This document shows positions 43,393 through 51,011 of a DNA stretch of 64,000 nucleotides, piece after piece. The stretch lies in the NCBI GenBank assembly GCA_003149345.1, contig QFWI01000009.1:35688-99687 (forward strand), given 5' to 3'. Numbering within the stretch: position 1 is the first letter of the stretch; each line of letters begins with the position of its first letter. Made by a program: the position numbers and the translations under genes. The DNA comes from Vampirovibrio chlorellavorus (GTDB lineage Bacteria > Cyanobacteriota > Vampirovibrionia > Vampirovibrionales > Vampirovibrionaceae). A model generated the notes under the pieces. That model was not told the origin of the DNA, made no database searches, and worked only from the letters and a program-made list of their open reading frames with translations.

Positions 43393-43645
43393 ACCAGTTT
43401 ACCTCTCATTCTCTCCACCAGTGTCTTCCATAAGTCATTATATGCCAAGGCTCAGTCAATTCAAAAGGGGATACCCAAAGCGAATGGGGTCGGTTTTGCT
43501 CGCCATCATCAGCCCCCGGCTGCGAATTGCCGCCTTCGTCTGCCCGTTTGCATGCCCGCATGGGCTGTACTATGCTTGGGCTGTACCCCTGCCAATGGGG
43601 CTATCCACCTGCCAAACTGTATCATCAACGGGAGACCCAGACGTT

Positions 43646-44029
43646 ATGAACACATCCATTCTACCGGTGCTGCTGATAGCCATTTTCACCCTGGGCGGCT
43701 GTGGTCAGCTCCCCCAATCCACCCCTGCGGCAAACACGGACAGCGCCCCTGCGACTCAAGCACAGTCCACCCCAGTGGCCTCCAAAGGGCAGCAGCTTTT
43801 TATCACCCACTGCGCCAGCTGCCATCAGGGCATGAGTCAAACGCCCAGCCCCAATGCCGTCGTCCTGAACTCAAGGGTGCTGGCTAAGGAGAGCGCGTTC
43901 AAGGCCTTGCTGCGGCAACCCTACTCGCCCATGATGCCTGCCTTTGGGCCGGAAGTTCTGAGCGATGAGGACGTTCACGAGTTATACGGGTATCTTCAGG
44001 CAGAAAAAGCAAAAGCCCCGGCAAACTAG
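43646..44029 (+). CDS. monohaem cytochrome c lipoprotein
   Basis: A 127-residue protein. The lipobox LGGC (Cys19) marks a lipoprotein signal, so it sits on a membrane. The haem motif CASCH (Cys56, Cys59, His60) is followed by a likely axial Met in YSPMMPAF (Met96/97). The linker between them is Pro/Ala/Thr-rich. It would carry single electrons in the periplasmic space. GGGAGA lies 10 bases before the ATG. No oxidase or reductase gene is adjacent, so the partner is unknown. Confidence 0.92.
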   Translation: MNTSILPVLLIAIFTLGGCGQLPQSTPAANTDSAPATQAQSTPVASKGQQLFITHCASCHQGMSQTPSPNAVVLNSRVLAKESAFKALLRQPYSPMMPAFGPEVLSDEDVHELYGYLQAEKAKAPAN

Positions 44030-44062
44030 CCCGCCACTCAATCCTTACTGAAATAGCGCGTT

Positions 44063-44770
44063 TCAGGTCAGTTCGTAATAAGCGGATGGCCCCCCTGGCC
44101 TTGAGCCAGAGCGCTCGAAGACGACCTCATGCGTGGGGGATGTTGGGGTGGGTTCATTCAAGACACGCCTGCGATGGAAGGGCCGTTCGGACGGTAAAGG
44201 TTCCCGCTCTCGATCGGCAGATGGCCCCGAGCGGCCTCGTCGTGCCTCAGCGCCGCCTGCCGCCAGTCTCAAAATTTCCTCGCTGGGGCGCTCAGCGGCA
44301 GCACCTGTGGGGGATAAGGCGGGAGGGATGAAGATAAACGGCACCCTGGACGTGTATGCGGTGCGTGGCAGAGTAGGACTGCTAGTCACCTCAGACTCAG
44401 GGGAGTCTTGCAGTTGCCCCTCCTCATAATCCGAGGACTCGGTGGGGGTGGCCGTCGTCTGCAAATCGCGCTCTCCATCCCGAGCCAAATTCAGCAAGGC
44501 CACAAGCCCGGCGGAATGGTGGAGCTCACCGGTGCGGGGATGCTGATAAAAAAAGTTTAACGGGACGCCTTGACCGGCTCCAGCCACTTCATCCGGGGGA
44601 TAGGGCGGGGGCGATGAGGACAGGGGCGAGAAATGAGGGGATGTGGAGGGCAGAGGCGAGGCTTGAGGCACCGCCGCTGGCCCCTGACCAGACGCTGCTG
44701 GCTGACTATGATCCCTGCGTCCAAAACGCGGCGCTGCGGCGGGAGCGAAAAAAGTCCTGATGGCTTGCAT
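44063..44770 (-). CDS. unknown disordered protein sharing termini with 44821-45180
   Basis: A 235-residue protein of low complexity, rich in Pro, Ser, Ala and Arg. It begins with RTFFAPAAAPRFGRRDHS and ends in AYYELT. The next gene upstream (44821-45180) has VRFGRKDHG near its start and also ends in AYELT. The middle contains NFFYQHPRTGELHHSAG and AGLVALLNLARDGERDL, the only segment that looks folded. No signal peptide or membrane segment. I recognise no family. Confidence 0.68.
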   Translation of the reverse strand: MQAIRTFFAPAAAPRFGRRDHSQPAASGQGPAAVPQASPLPSTSPHFSPLSSSPPPYPPDEVAGAGQGVPLNFFYQHPRTGELHHSAGLVALLNLARDGERDLQTTATPTESSDYEEGQLQDSPESEVTSSPTLPRTAYTSRVPFIFIPPALSPTGAAAERPSEEILRLAAGGAEARRGRSGPSADREREPLPSERPFHRRRVLNEPTPTSPTHEVVFERSGSRPGGPSAYYELT

Positions 44771-44820
44771 AAGGCTATCTGTCCTTGCTGATTAATGCGG
44801 GGGGATGATCTGAAGGCGAG

Positions 44821-45180
44821 CTAGGTGAGCTCATAGGCGGGGGCGATAACCCCAGTTCTTGTGTCGTTCAGGGTCACTACCCCGTTGGGAATAGTAGCGT
44901 TACGCACCAGCGCCTCCAGCCGAGCCTGCAAGGCAGCCCGGGAATGAGTCGCCGCATTCCCACCAGCAGCGTTCCTATCAGCGGGCATCTGAACAAAACG
45001 ATCCTCAAACAAATTGCGAGCAAGCCCTTCCGTCTCAGGGCCGTTTAAACGGGAGCGATGATTGTTCGCACGCCGGGGGGAGGCCTCCGGGGGGACTAAA
45101 GCCCCGTGATCCTTTCGACCAAACCGGACAGCGGACGAAGAAGCGAGCGGGCTACTGAGGGTGTTCATACACAGATTCAT
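44821..45180 (-). CDS. unknown small protein sharing termini with 44063-44770
   Basis: A 119-residue protein with Ser/Ala-rich leader, then AVRFGRKDHGA, an Arg/Asn-rich middle and the end GVIAPAYELT. No known family. The ATG at 45180 has an AGG too close; another at 45168 has CAGGA about 12 bases upstream. It sits 50 bp upstream of its partner on the same strand, so both are probably transcribed together. Confidence 0.66.
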   Translation of the reverse strand: MNLCMNTLSSPLASSSAVRFGRKDHGALVPPEASPRRANNHRSRLNGPETEGLARNLFEDRFVQMPADRNAAGGNAATHSRAALQARLEALVRNATIPNGVVTLNDTRTGVIAPAYELT

Positions 45181-45357
45181 CCTGAAAAATTATCTACAAA
45201 CTACAAAAAAGTGAACGCTTTCTATAGAAAGTCCCTCCAGCCAAAAAGTTGCTCTCTCCCTGACCCAGGCGGGTCAGTGTCCAATCCCGCCAGTCATCCA
45301 ACCCGAGTAGAAACCGGATGGGGCCGCCGCCATGTTGAACGAGGAACCCTCGACAAT

Positions 45358-46392
45358 CTATGCGGCAGAAGGGCCGCTGACTTCCAGTTGCAGGGTCACA
45401 TGAGACAGGCCAAATTTCTCCTTCAGGGCGTTTTGCACCCGATTGAGCGTTTCCCCGCTGTAAGCCTCCGGCGAGACTTCAATGTGGGCGGCCAGCAGCA
45501 TGCGCTGCATGTTAATGTTCCACACGTGCAAATTGTGTACCGACACAACCCCGTCAAACGCCAGAATCGCCGTGCGCACTTCCTCAATGTCGATATGGCT
45601 GGGGCAGCTCTCCAGCAACACGTTCACCGAATCCCGAAGCAGACCCCAGGCGCTGACTAAAATCAGCAGGGCAATAACGCAGCTCATCACCGGATCGGCC
45701 CAGCGCCAGTCAAAGGCCCAAATCAGACCACCGGCAACCATAGCCCCCACCGAACCCAGCAAGTCCCCCATCACATGCAGGTAAGCGCCCTTGATGTTCA
45801 GGTTATGGTCATGATCGGCATGCAGCAATTTTGCCGAAATCATATTCACGATCAAGCCCCCTAGCGCCACCCACAGCATCAGGCTGGCCTTGATGGGTTC
45901 CGGGTGCGAGAAGCGCTCGTAGCCTTCCCAGAAAATAAACAGCCCCATACCTACCAACAGCAGGGCATTGGCAAAGGCGGCCAGAATTTCCACCCGCTGG
46001 TAGCCAAAGGTGCGATGCTTGGGCGCAGGTCGATGAGACAGCCAAGCGGCGAACAACGACAAACCAATGGCCGCCGAGTCGGCGAACATGTGGAAGCCAT
46101 CGGCCAGCAGGGCCAAACTGCCGGAGAGAATGCCGCCCGCCACTTCCACCATCAGGTACAAAAAGGTGAGGACGAACACCCAGCGCAACACTTTAAAGTG
46201 CCGCTCGGACAGGATTACACCCAAATGGTGACTATGCCCCCCGTGATGATGATGATGTCCATGCCCGTGATGATCATGAGTATGCTCGTCGTGAGCGTGA
46301 GTGCCATGCTCATGATTGGAATCACCGGCACCGTGGTGGTGCGGCTCTTCAGGATGATGATGATGATTTTTTCCCTGACAGGAGTGGTTCAT
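45358..46392 (-). CDS. cation diffusion facilitator (CDF) metal exporter
   Basis: A 344-residue six-helix transporter. The first 60 residues are strongly His-rich (for example HHGHGHHHHHGGHSHH), a metal-binding extension. The membrane part has the CDF zinc site FHMFADSAAIG in helix II and HVMGDLLG in helix V. A cytoplasmic ACT-like tail follows. It likely exports zinc or a similar divalent ion, by exchange with protons. No metal regulator is adjacent. Confidence 0.93.
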   Translation of the reverse strand: MNHSCQGKNHHHHPEEPHHHGAGDSNHEHGTHAHDEHTHDHHGHGHHHHHGGHSHHLGVILSERHFKVLRWVFVLTFLYLMVEVAGGILSGSLALLADGFHMFADSAAIGLSLFAAWLSHRPAPKHRTFGYQRVEILAAFANALLLVGMGLFIFWEGYERFSHPEPIKASLMLWVALGGLIVNMISAKLLHADHDHNLNIKGAYLHVMGDLLGSVGAMVAGGLIWAFDWRWADPVMSCVIALLILVSAWGLLRDSVNVLLESCPSHIDIEEVRTAILAFDGVVSVHNLHVWNINMQRMLLAAHIEVSPEAYSGETLNRVQNALKEKFGLSHVTLQLEVSGPSAA

Positions 46393-46445
46393 GCGGGCGG
46401 TATAGTCCGATTTTGGGGCTGATTCTTCAGATTGGGAAAATCCGA

Positions 46446-47672
46446 TTAGGAAAAACTTTCAATGACCTTCTTAATGCGCTCAAAGGCCCAGTTGAGATCG
46501 GCTTCGCTGACCACCAGTGGAGGAGCAAAGCGGATGACGAAATCATGGGTTTCCTTGCACAAGACGCCTTCGGCTTTCAGGGCTTCGCAGAAGGGGCGGG
46601 CTTTGGTGTTCAGCTCAATACCAATCAACAGGCCCCGCCCCCGAACTTCCTTGATGTGGGGGCTGTGGATGGTCTTCAACTGGTTCAGGAATTTTTCGCC
46701 CAGGGTGGCGGAACGCTCCACCAGATTCTCCTCCCGAATCACATCCAGGGCCGTGCGGGCAACGGCACACCCCAAGGGGTTTCCGCCATAGGTACTGCCG
46801 TGATCGCCTGGGTGAAACACGCCCATGACCTCATCGTTGGCCATGACGGCAGACACCGGATAGAATCCGCCGGAGAGGGCCTTGCCCACCACGATCACAT
46901 CCGGCTGAACGCCCTCGTGCTGGAAGGCGAACATTTTGCCGGTGCGTCCCAGACCGGTCTGGATTTCATCCGCGATAAACAGCACGTTGTTTTGTTTGCA
47001 CAGCTCGGCCACCTGCTTGATATAACCGGGCTTGGGAATCAGGATGCCCGCCTCAGCCTGAATGGGCTCCATAAACACGGCGCAGGTGTTGGGGGTAATG
47101 GCCTTTCTGACCGCTTCCACGTCATCGTAAGGCACGATTTTAAAGCCGGGGGTAAAGGGCCCAAAGCCGTCCTTGTACTGGGCTTCCGTAGAAAAACTGA
47201 TGATGCTGATGGTGCGCCCGTGGAAGTTGTTCTCAAAAACAATGATTTCAGCCTGATTATCCGGGATGCCTTTGACTTTATAGCCCCACTTACGGGCCAT
47301 TTTAATGGCCGTCTCGCAGGCTTCCGCCCCGGAGTTCATGGGCAGGGCCCGGCTCAGGCCGGAAATTTCGTGCAGGGCCTGATACAGCAATGGCAATTGG
47401 TTATTGCGAAAGGCCCGGGAAGTCAGGGTGACTTTCTCGGCTTGCTCCTTCAGGGTGTTCAGGATGCGGGGATGGCAATGCCCCTGATTCAGGGCTGAAT
47501 AGGAACTGAGGCAATCCAGGTACTTCTTGCCTTCCACGTCATAGACCCAGCTGCCTTCAGCATGCTCAATGACCAGATCCAGCGGGTGATAGTTATGCGC
47601 CCCATACTGATCTTCCAGTTGAATGTAGTCTTGGGTAGTCAGGGGGCTGGTGGGGGTGGCGTTCACGGTCAT
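46446..47672 (-). CDS. rocD: ornithine aminotransferase
   Basis: A 408-residue class III aminotransferase. It carries the PLP lysine VVGKALSGG (Lys264), the Asp that contacts the cofactor in [14 protein letters not shown] (Asp235), and [13 protein letters not shown] at residues 57-69. It converts ornithine and 2-oxoglutarate to glutamate semialdehyde, which cyclises to P5C. GGGAGAG precedes the ATG at 47672. The next gene, proC, is on the same strand and uses P5C. Confidence 0.93.
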   Translation of the reverse strand: MTVNATPTSPLTTQDYIQLEDQYGAHNYHPLDLVIEHAEGSWVYDVEGKKYLDCLSSYSALNQGHCHPRILNTLKEQAEKVTLTSRAFRNNQLPLLYQALHEISGLSRALPMNSGAEACETAIKMARKWGYKVKGIPDNQAEIIVFENNFHGRTISIISFSTEAQYKDGFGPFTPGFKIVPYDDVEAVRKAITPNTCAVFMEPIQAEAGILIPKPGYIKQVAELCKQNNVLFIADEIQTGLGRTGKMFAFQHEGVQPDVIVVGKALSGGFYPVSAVMANDEVMGVFHPGDHGSTYGGNPLGCAVARTALDVIREENLVERSATLGEKFLNQLKTIHSPHIKEVRGRGLLIGIELNTKARPFCEALKAEGVLCKETHDFVIRFAPPLVVSEADLNWAFERIKKVIESFS

Positions 47673-47725
47673 TTTAATCTCTCCCAAACAATTGAATCGG
47701 ACTTTGATAGTGCTTTCAGTTCTGC

Positions 47726-48604
47726 CTACTTTTTCTCTTTGCCCAAATTACCGGCGATTTTGGTGGCCTCTTCCACGGCACGGGCCAATACAGAGCGAAT
47801 CTTGCCGTCTTCCATGGTCAACAAGGCCCCAATGGTACAACCCGCAGGCGTGGTCACGTCATCCCGCAAGGCTGCCGGGTGCCGACCGGATTGCTGCACC
47901 ATGGTAGCCGCTCCCAAGAGGGTCTGGGCCACAATACGCAAGGCGGCGTCCCGAGGGAGGCCCACCCGCACCCCGCCGTCGGCCAGGGCTTCCATAATCA
48001 GAAAGACATAGGCGGGGCCGCTACCGGCCAGACTGGTCACGGCGTTGAAATGGGCTTCATCCAGGGGCATACAAACGCCCACCGCCTCAAAAATCTGCTG
48101 AGCAATGGCAAAATGGGCTTCCGTGGCGTGGGTGCCGCCACAAATAGTGGTCATGGCTTGCCCTACCGTGCAGGGGGTGTTGGTCATGGCCCGAATGACC
48201 GGGTTTGGAGTGCCCAGGGCACTTTCCATCGTCTCAATGGTGGCCCCGGCCACAATGGAGATAATCAGGGTATCCGGCTTCAGGCCACCGGCTTTCAGCT
48301 TTTCCAAAACGCCTTTAATGCCAGTGGGTTTCACGCACAGCAACAGCACGTCGGTATCGGCCAACTGGTCGTTATAGTTAGAGAAGGCGGGAATTTCCAG
48401 CGTCTCCCGGATTTTTTGGCAGGAGGCTTCCGTTTTGGCGGCCGCCCACAGGGTTTGAGGCGTGACCATGCCCTTGCGCAGAAGGCCCTGGATGAGGGCC
48501 TGACCCATGACTCCGGCCCCGATGACGCCCAGCTTTTTAAAATTCGCCTTGCCAGCACCGGCTTGCTGCCTGGCCTGGACTTTGCCCGCCTGTTCTTGAC
48601 CCAT
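47726..48604 (-). CDS. proC: pyrroline-5-carboxylate reductase
   Basis: A 292-residue enzyme that reduces P5C to proline with NAD(P)H. After a basic leader of about 25 residues comes the Rossmann motif LGVIGAGVMGQALIQG. The signatures LLCVKPTGI and GSGPAYVFLIMEALADGGV and the C-terminal TPAGCTIGAL are complete. It is 54 bp from rocD. The N-terminal leader is longer than usual and its real start may be later. Confidence 0.94.
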   Translation of the reverse strand: MGQEQAGKVQARQQAGAGKANFKKLGVIGAGVMGQALIQGLLRKGMVTPQTLWAAAKTEASCQKIRETLEIPAFSNYNDQLADTDVLLLCVKPTGIKGVLEKLKAGGLKPDTLIISIVAGATIETMESALGTPNPVIRAMTNTPCTVGQAMTTICGGTHATEAHFAIAQQIFEAVGVCMPLDEAHFNAVTSLAGSGPAYVFLIMEALADGGVRVGLPRDAALRIVAQTLLGAATMVQQSGRHPAALRDDVTTPAGCTIGALLTMEDGKIRSVLARAVEEATKIAGNLGKEKK

Positions 48605-48766
48605 GCTTTAAACCCGCCTTACCGATTGCGCTTGTGTTTCGTGTTTGCTTCCATTGTACGAAACTCCCTCCCAACTTGAAAGGGGGGCCGCCCCTTGACT
48701 CCCCTCCTGCTTGATTTAAGATAGAATCCACGCAATCCCCCTCAGATTCAAAGGAAATTTTTGACC

Positions 48767-48940
48767 ATGGCAAAAAAAGGCGAAGGTTGCGCTCACATCA
48801 CGCTGAAAAGCACCGAGAGCGACCACGAATACCACACCATCAAAAACAAGCGTAGCAACCCGGAGCGGATGGAAATCAAAAAATACGATCCCACCCTGCG
48901 CCGTCACGTGGCCTACAAAGAGAGCAAAAGCAGCAAGTAA
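48767..48940 (+). CDS. rpmG: 50S ribosomal protein bL33
   Basis: A 57-residue basic protein: [17 protein letters not shown], then [20 protein letters not shown], the conserved heart of bL33. Of the zinc-binding cysteines only one remains (Cys8), so it is the zinc-free form. AAGGA precedes the ATG at 48767. A strong terminator follows at 48976. It is divergent from proC. Confidence 0.93.
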   Translation: MAKKGEGCAHITLKSTESDHEYHTIKNKRSNPERMEIKKYDPTLRRHVAYKESKSSK

Positions 48941-48975
48941 ACCAGCCGCTTAAGCGCCTCCTCCTCCTCAGATTT

Positions 48976-49006
48976 AAAAGCCTGATCACCATGATCAGGC
49001 TTTTTT
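48976..49006 (+). terminator. intrinsic terminator after rpmG
   Basis: Stem GCCTGATCA / TGATCAGGC with a CCA loop, then TTTTTT. It lies 36 bp after the stop codon. Confidence 0.95.
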
Positions 49007-49030
49007 AGTACTGATAATCATGCGCTAAAT

Positions 49031-49197
49031 CTTTCAAAGGGGCTTTGCCCCCTGTCACCCACACTGGAGGGGGAACAGAGTCCAGCGACAGCGCTGCCCC
49101 CCCCTCCAGACCTCCCCATGCAGTCCTCTCAAATCCAGTGACAGCACCCTCTGAGGAAGCCACGCTCACTTCTGTCACGTTGCTTTGTCAATCCAGG
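49031..49197 (+). repeat. dispersed hairpin repeat, family B copy 1
   Basis: About 167 bp matching the reverse complement of 55003-55170. The flanks align (CTTTCAAAGGGGCTTTGCCC on the left, ACCTCCCCATG on the right). The central hairpin has arms 49064-49073 (CTGGAGGGGG) and 49100-49109. The central loop is in the opposite orientation, relative to the flanks, from that in the other copy. Confidence 0.88.
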
Positions 49198-49316
49198 ACG
49201 GGCGTTGGATGAGCGGCTGTTTTCGATCAAAAAGAGAGAGGGCCGCCACAGCCTTCTCTCTTTTTTGATGATTTTTTGAATAATGAATTTGAATGACGAA
49301 ACGATAGCCCCAGCGC

Positions 49317-50228
49317 TTATAGCAGATGCTCCAGAGCGGGCTTCAGATCCGGGTAACGGAACTCGTAGCCGCTGCCCAACAAAGCCACCGGCTGCACCCG
49401 TTGACTGGACAGCAACAGCGCCTCGGCCATTTCCCCCAACAGGGCCTTCACGGCAAAAGCCGGAGCGGGAGGCGTCCAGTAGTGCATGGGCAACATGGGG
49501 CAAATCAGCACCTTGCGCATGACATCGGTAAACTGGTGGTTGGTCACCGGGTTCGGGGCCACCACGTTCACCGGGCCTTGCAGATCCTGCTGGGTCAGCA
49601 TGTGCGCCAAAGCGCCCACCACGTCATCCAGGGCAATCCAGCTCATGTACTGTTTGCCGTTACCCAAATCACCGGCCAAACCCAGCTTGAAGGGCCAGTA
49701 CATGGCCTTCAGGGCGCCACCTTTGGGACTGAGAATAATGCCAAAGCGGCTGTTCACCACCCGAATACCTTTATCCCGGGCGGGTTGGCAGGCGTCTTCC
49801 CACTGTTTGCAGGTATCGGCCAAAAAGCCTTGCCCCTTGGCGCTGACATCATTCAGCACTTCATCGCCCCGGTTGCCGTAAAACCCAATAGCAGAGGCGC
49901 AGATAAACACCTTGGGCGGATGTTCCAGCTTGGCCAGGGTTTCTGCCAGCAATTTAGTGCCTTGCACCCGGCTTTGCACGATTTTTTGCTTGCGCTCATC
50001 CGTCCAACGACCCCCGGCAATGTTTTCTCCCGCCAGGTGAATGACCGCGTCAATGCCTTCCAGGGCCTTGGGATCCAGTTGACCGGCCTTGATATCCCAG
50101 GTAATTTCAGGATCGCTGGTCAAGCCCTTGCGACGAACCAGCCGAATGGGCTGATACCCTTTGCGCTTGAGTTCATGAATCAATTCCGAACCCACCAGGC
50201 CGGACGCGCCCGATACCAAAACTTTCAT
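49317..50228 (-). CDS. TIGR01777-type NAD(P)-dependent epimerase (YfcH/SulA-like)
   Basis: A 303-residue short-chain dehydrogenase. The Rossmann motif VSGASGLVGSELIHEL is at the start, followed by IHLAGENIAGGRW and VFICASAIGFYGNRGDE with the Tyr that is usually catalytic. The DUF1731-like C-terminal domain ends in FRYPDLKPAL. The family is widespread, and its substrate is unknown. ATG at 50228 has GGAGAG 9 bases upstream. It is divergent from the phosphatase at 50438. Confidence 0.9.
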   Translation of the reverse strand: MKVLVSGASGLVGSELIHELKRKGYQPIRLVRRKGLTSDPEITWDIKAGQLDPKALEGIDAVIHLAGENIAGGRWTDERKQKIVQSRVQGTKLLAETLAKLEHPPKVFICASAIGFYGNRGDEVLNDVSAKGQGFLADTCKQWEDACQPARDKGIRVVNSRFGIILSPKGGALKAMYWPFKLGLAGDLGNGKQYMSWIALDDVVGALAHMLTQQDLQGPVNVVAPNPVTNHQFTDVMRKVLICPMLPMHYWTPPAPAFAVKALLGEMAEALLLSSQRVQPVALLGSGYEFRYPDLKPALEHLL

Positions 50229-50437
50229 GCCAAAACTCTCCGTAATAACAATTGCCTTTATATTGGTTCTATCATATAACACGGCGCGGTCATTCGTATC
50301 ATTTTCTCGACGCACGAGCAGCACAGTTGCCGCTGCGCCTCCCACCCGTCCGTGCAATGACAGTTTCTGCGCTTTACGCGTATGATAAAGAGCGTTCACG
50401 TTTGAGGCATCAGTCAGCCAGGGGAGAGACCAACGCC

Positions 50438-50974
50438 ATGTCACAAGCCAACAGCCAGCCAGCCCAAAAGATTAAAGTTATGTTTGTGTGCATGGGCAAT
50501 ATTTGCCGCTCTCCCTCGGCGGAAGGGGTGTTTCATTACATGGTGCAAACCGGCGGCTTCCGGGATTATATCGAAGTCGCCTCCTCCGGTACCGATGATT
50601 ACCATGTGGGCGGCCCTGCCGATCGGCGCTCTCACGCCGCCGCCCTGAGCCGGGGCATCGATCTCAGCAACCATCGGGCCCAGCAATTTCAAAAGCGCCA
50701 TTTCGAGGAGTACGACTATATTTTGGTCATGGACAGCCTCAACCACGATCACGTCATGCGCATGTGCCCCAACGGCCATCAGAACAAAGTGCGTTACTTC
50801 CTGGATTTTGCGCCCCAACTCAACATGCGGGAAGTACCCGATCCCTATTATGGCGGGGCGGAAGGCTTTGATCGGGTGCTGGATTACATTGAGGCCGCCG
50901 CTGCCGGACTGCTTTCGGAAATTCGAGATCGGCACCTCGATCCGGCCAACCCGCACCCGGAAATCAACGCCTGA
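50438..50974 (+). CDS. low-molecular-weight protein tyrosine phosphatase
   Basis: A 178-residue protein with the signature VCMGNICRSP: nucleophile Cys18 and Arg24 of CX5R. The general acid is Asp135 in VPDPYYGG. It removes phosphate from tyrosine. Bacterial members often regulate polysaccharide synthesis or act in host interaction. The gene is preceded by GGGGAGAG. No tyrosine kinase is nearby. Confidence 0.94.
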   Translation: MSQANSQPAQKIKVMFVCMGNICRSPSAEGVFHYMVQTGGFRDYIEVASSGTDDYHVGGPADRRSHAAALSRGIDLSNHRAQQFQKRHFEEYDYILVMDSLNHDHVMRMCPNGHQNKVRYFLDFAPQLNMREVPDPYYGGAEGFDRVLDYIEAAAAGLLSEIRDRHLDPANPHPEINA

Positions 50975-51011
50975 AAATAGCGCCGTGCCTACCCCCCCCC
51001 TCCCGGTCAAC

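Noticed and set aside
46413..47498. 361-codon plus-strand open frame
   Set aside because: Antisense to ornithine aminotransferase, which has complete motifs on the minus strand.
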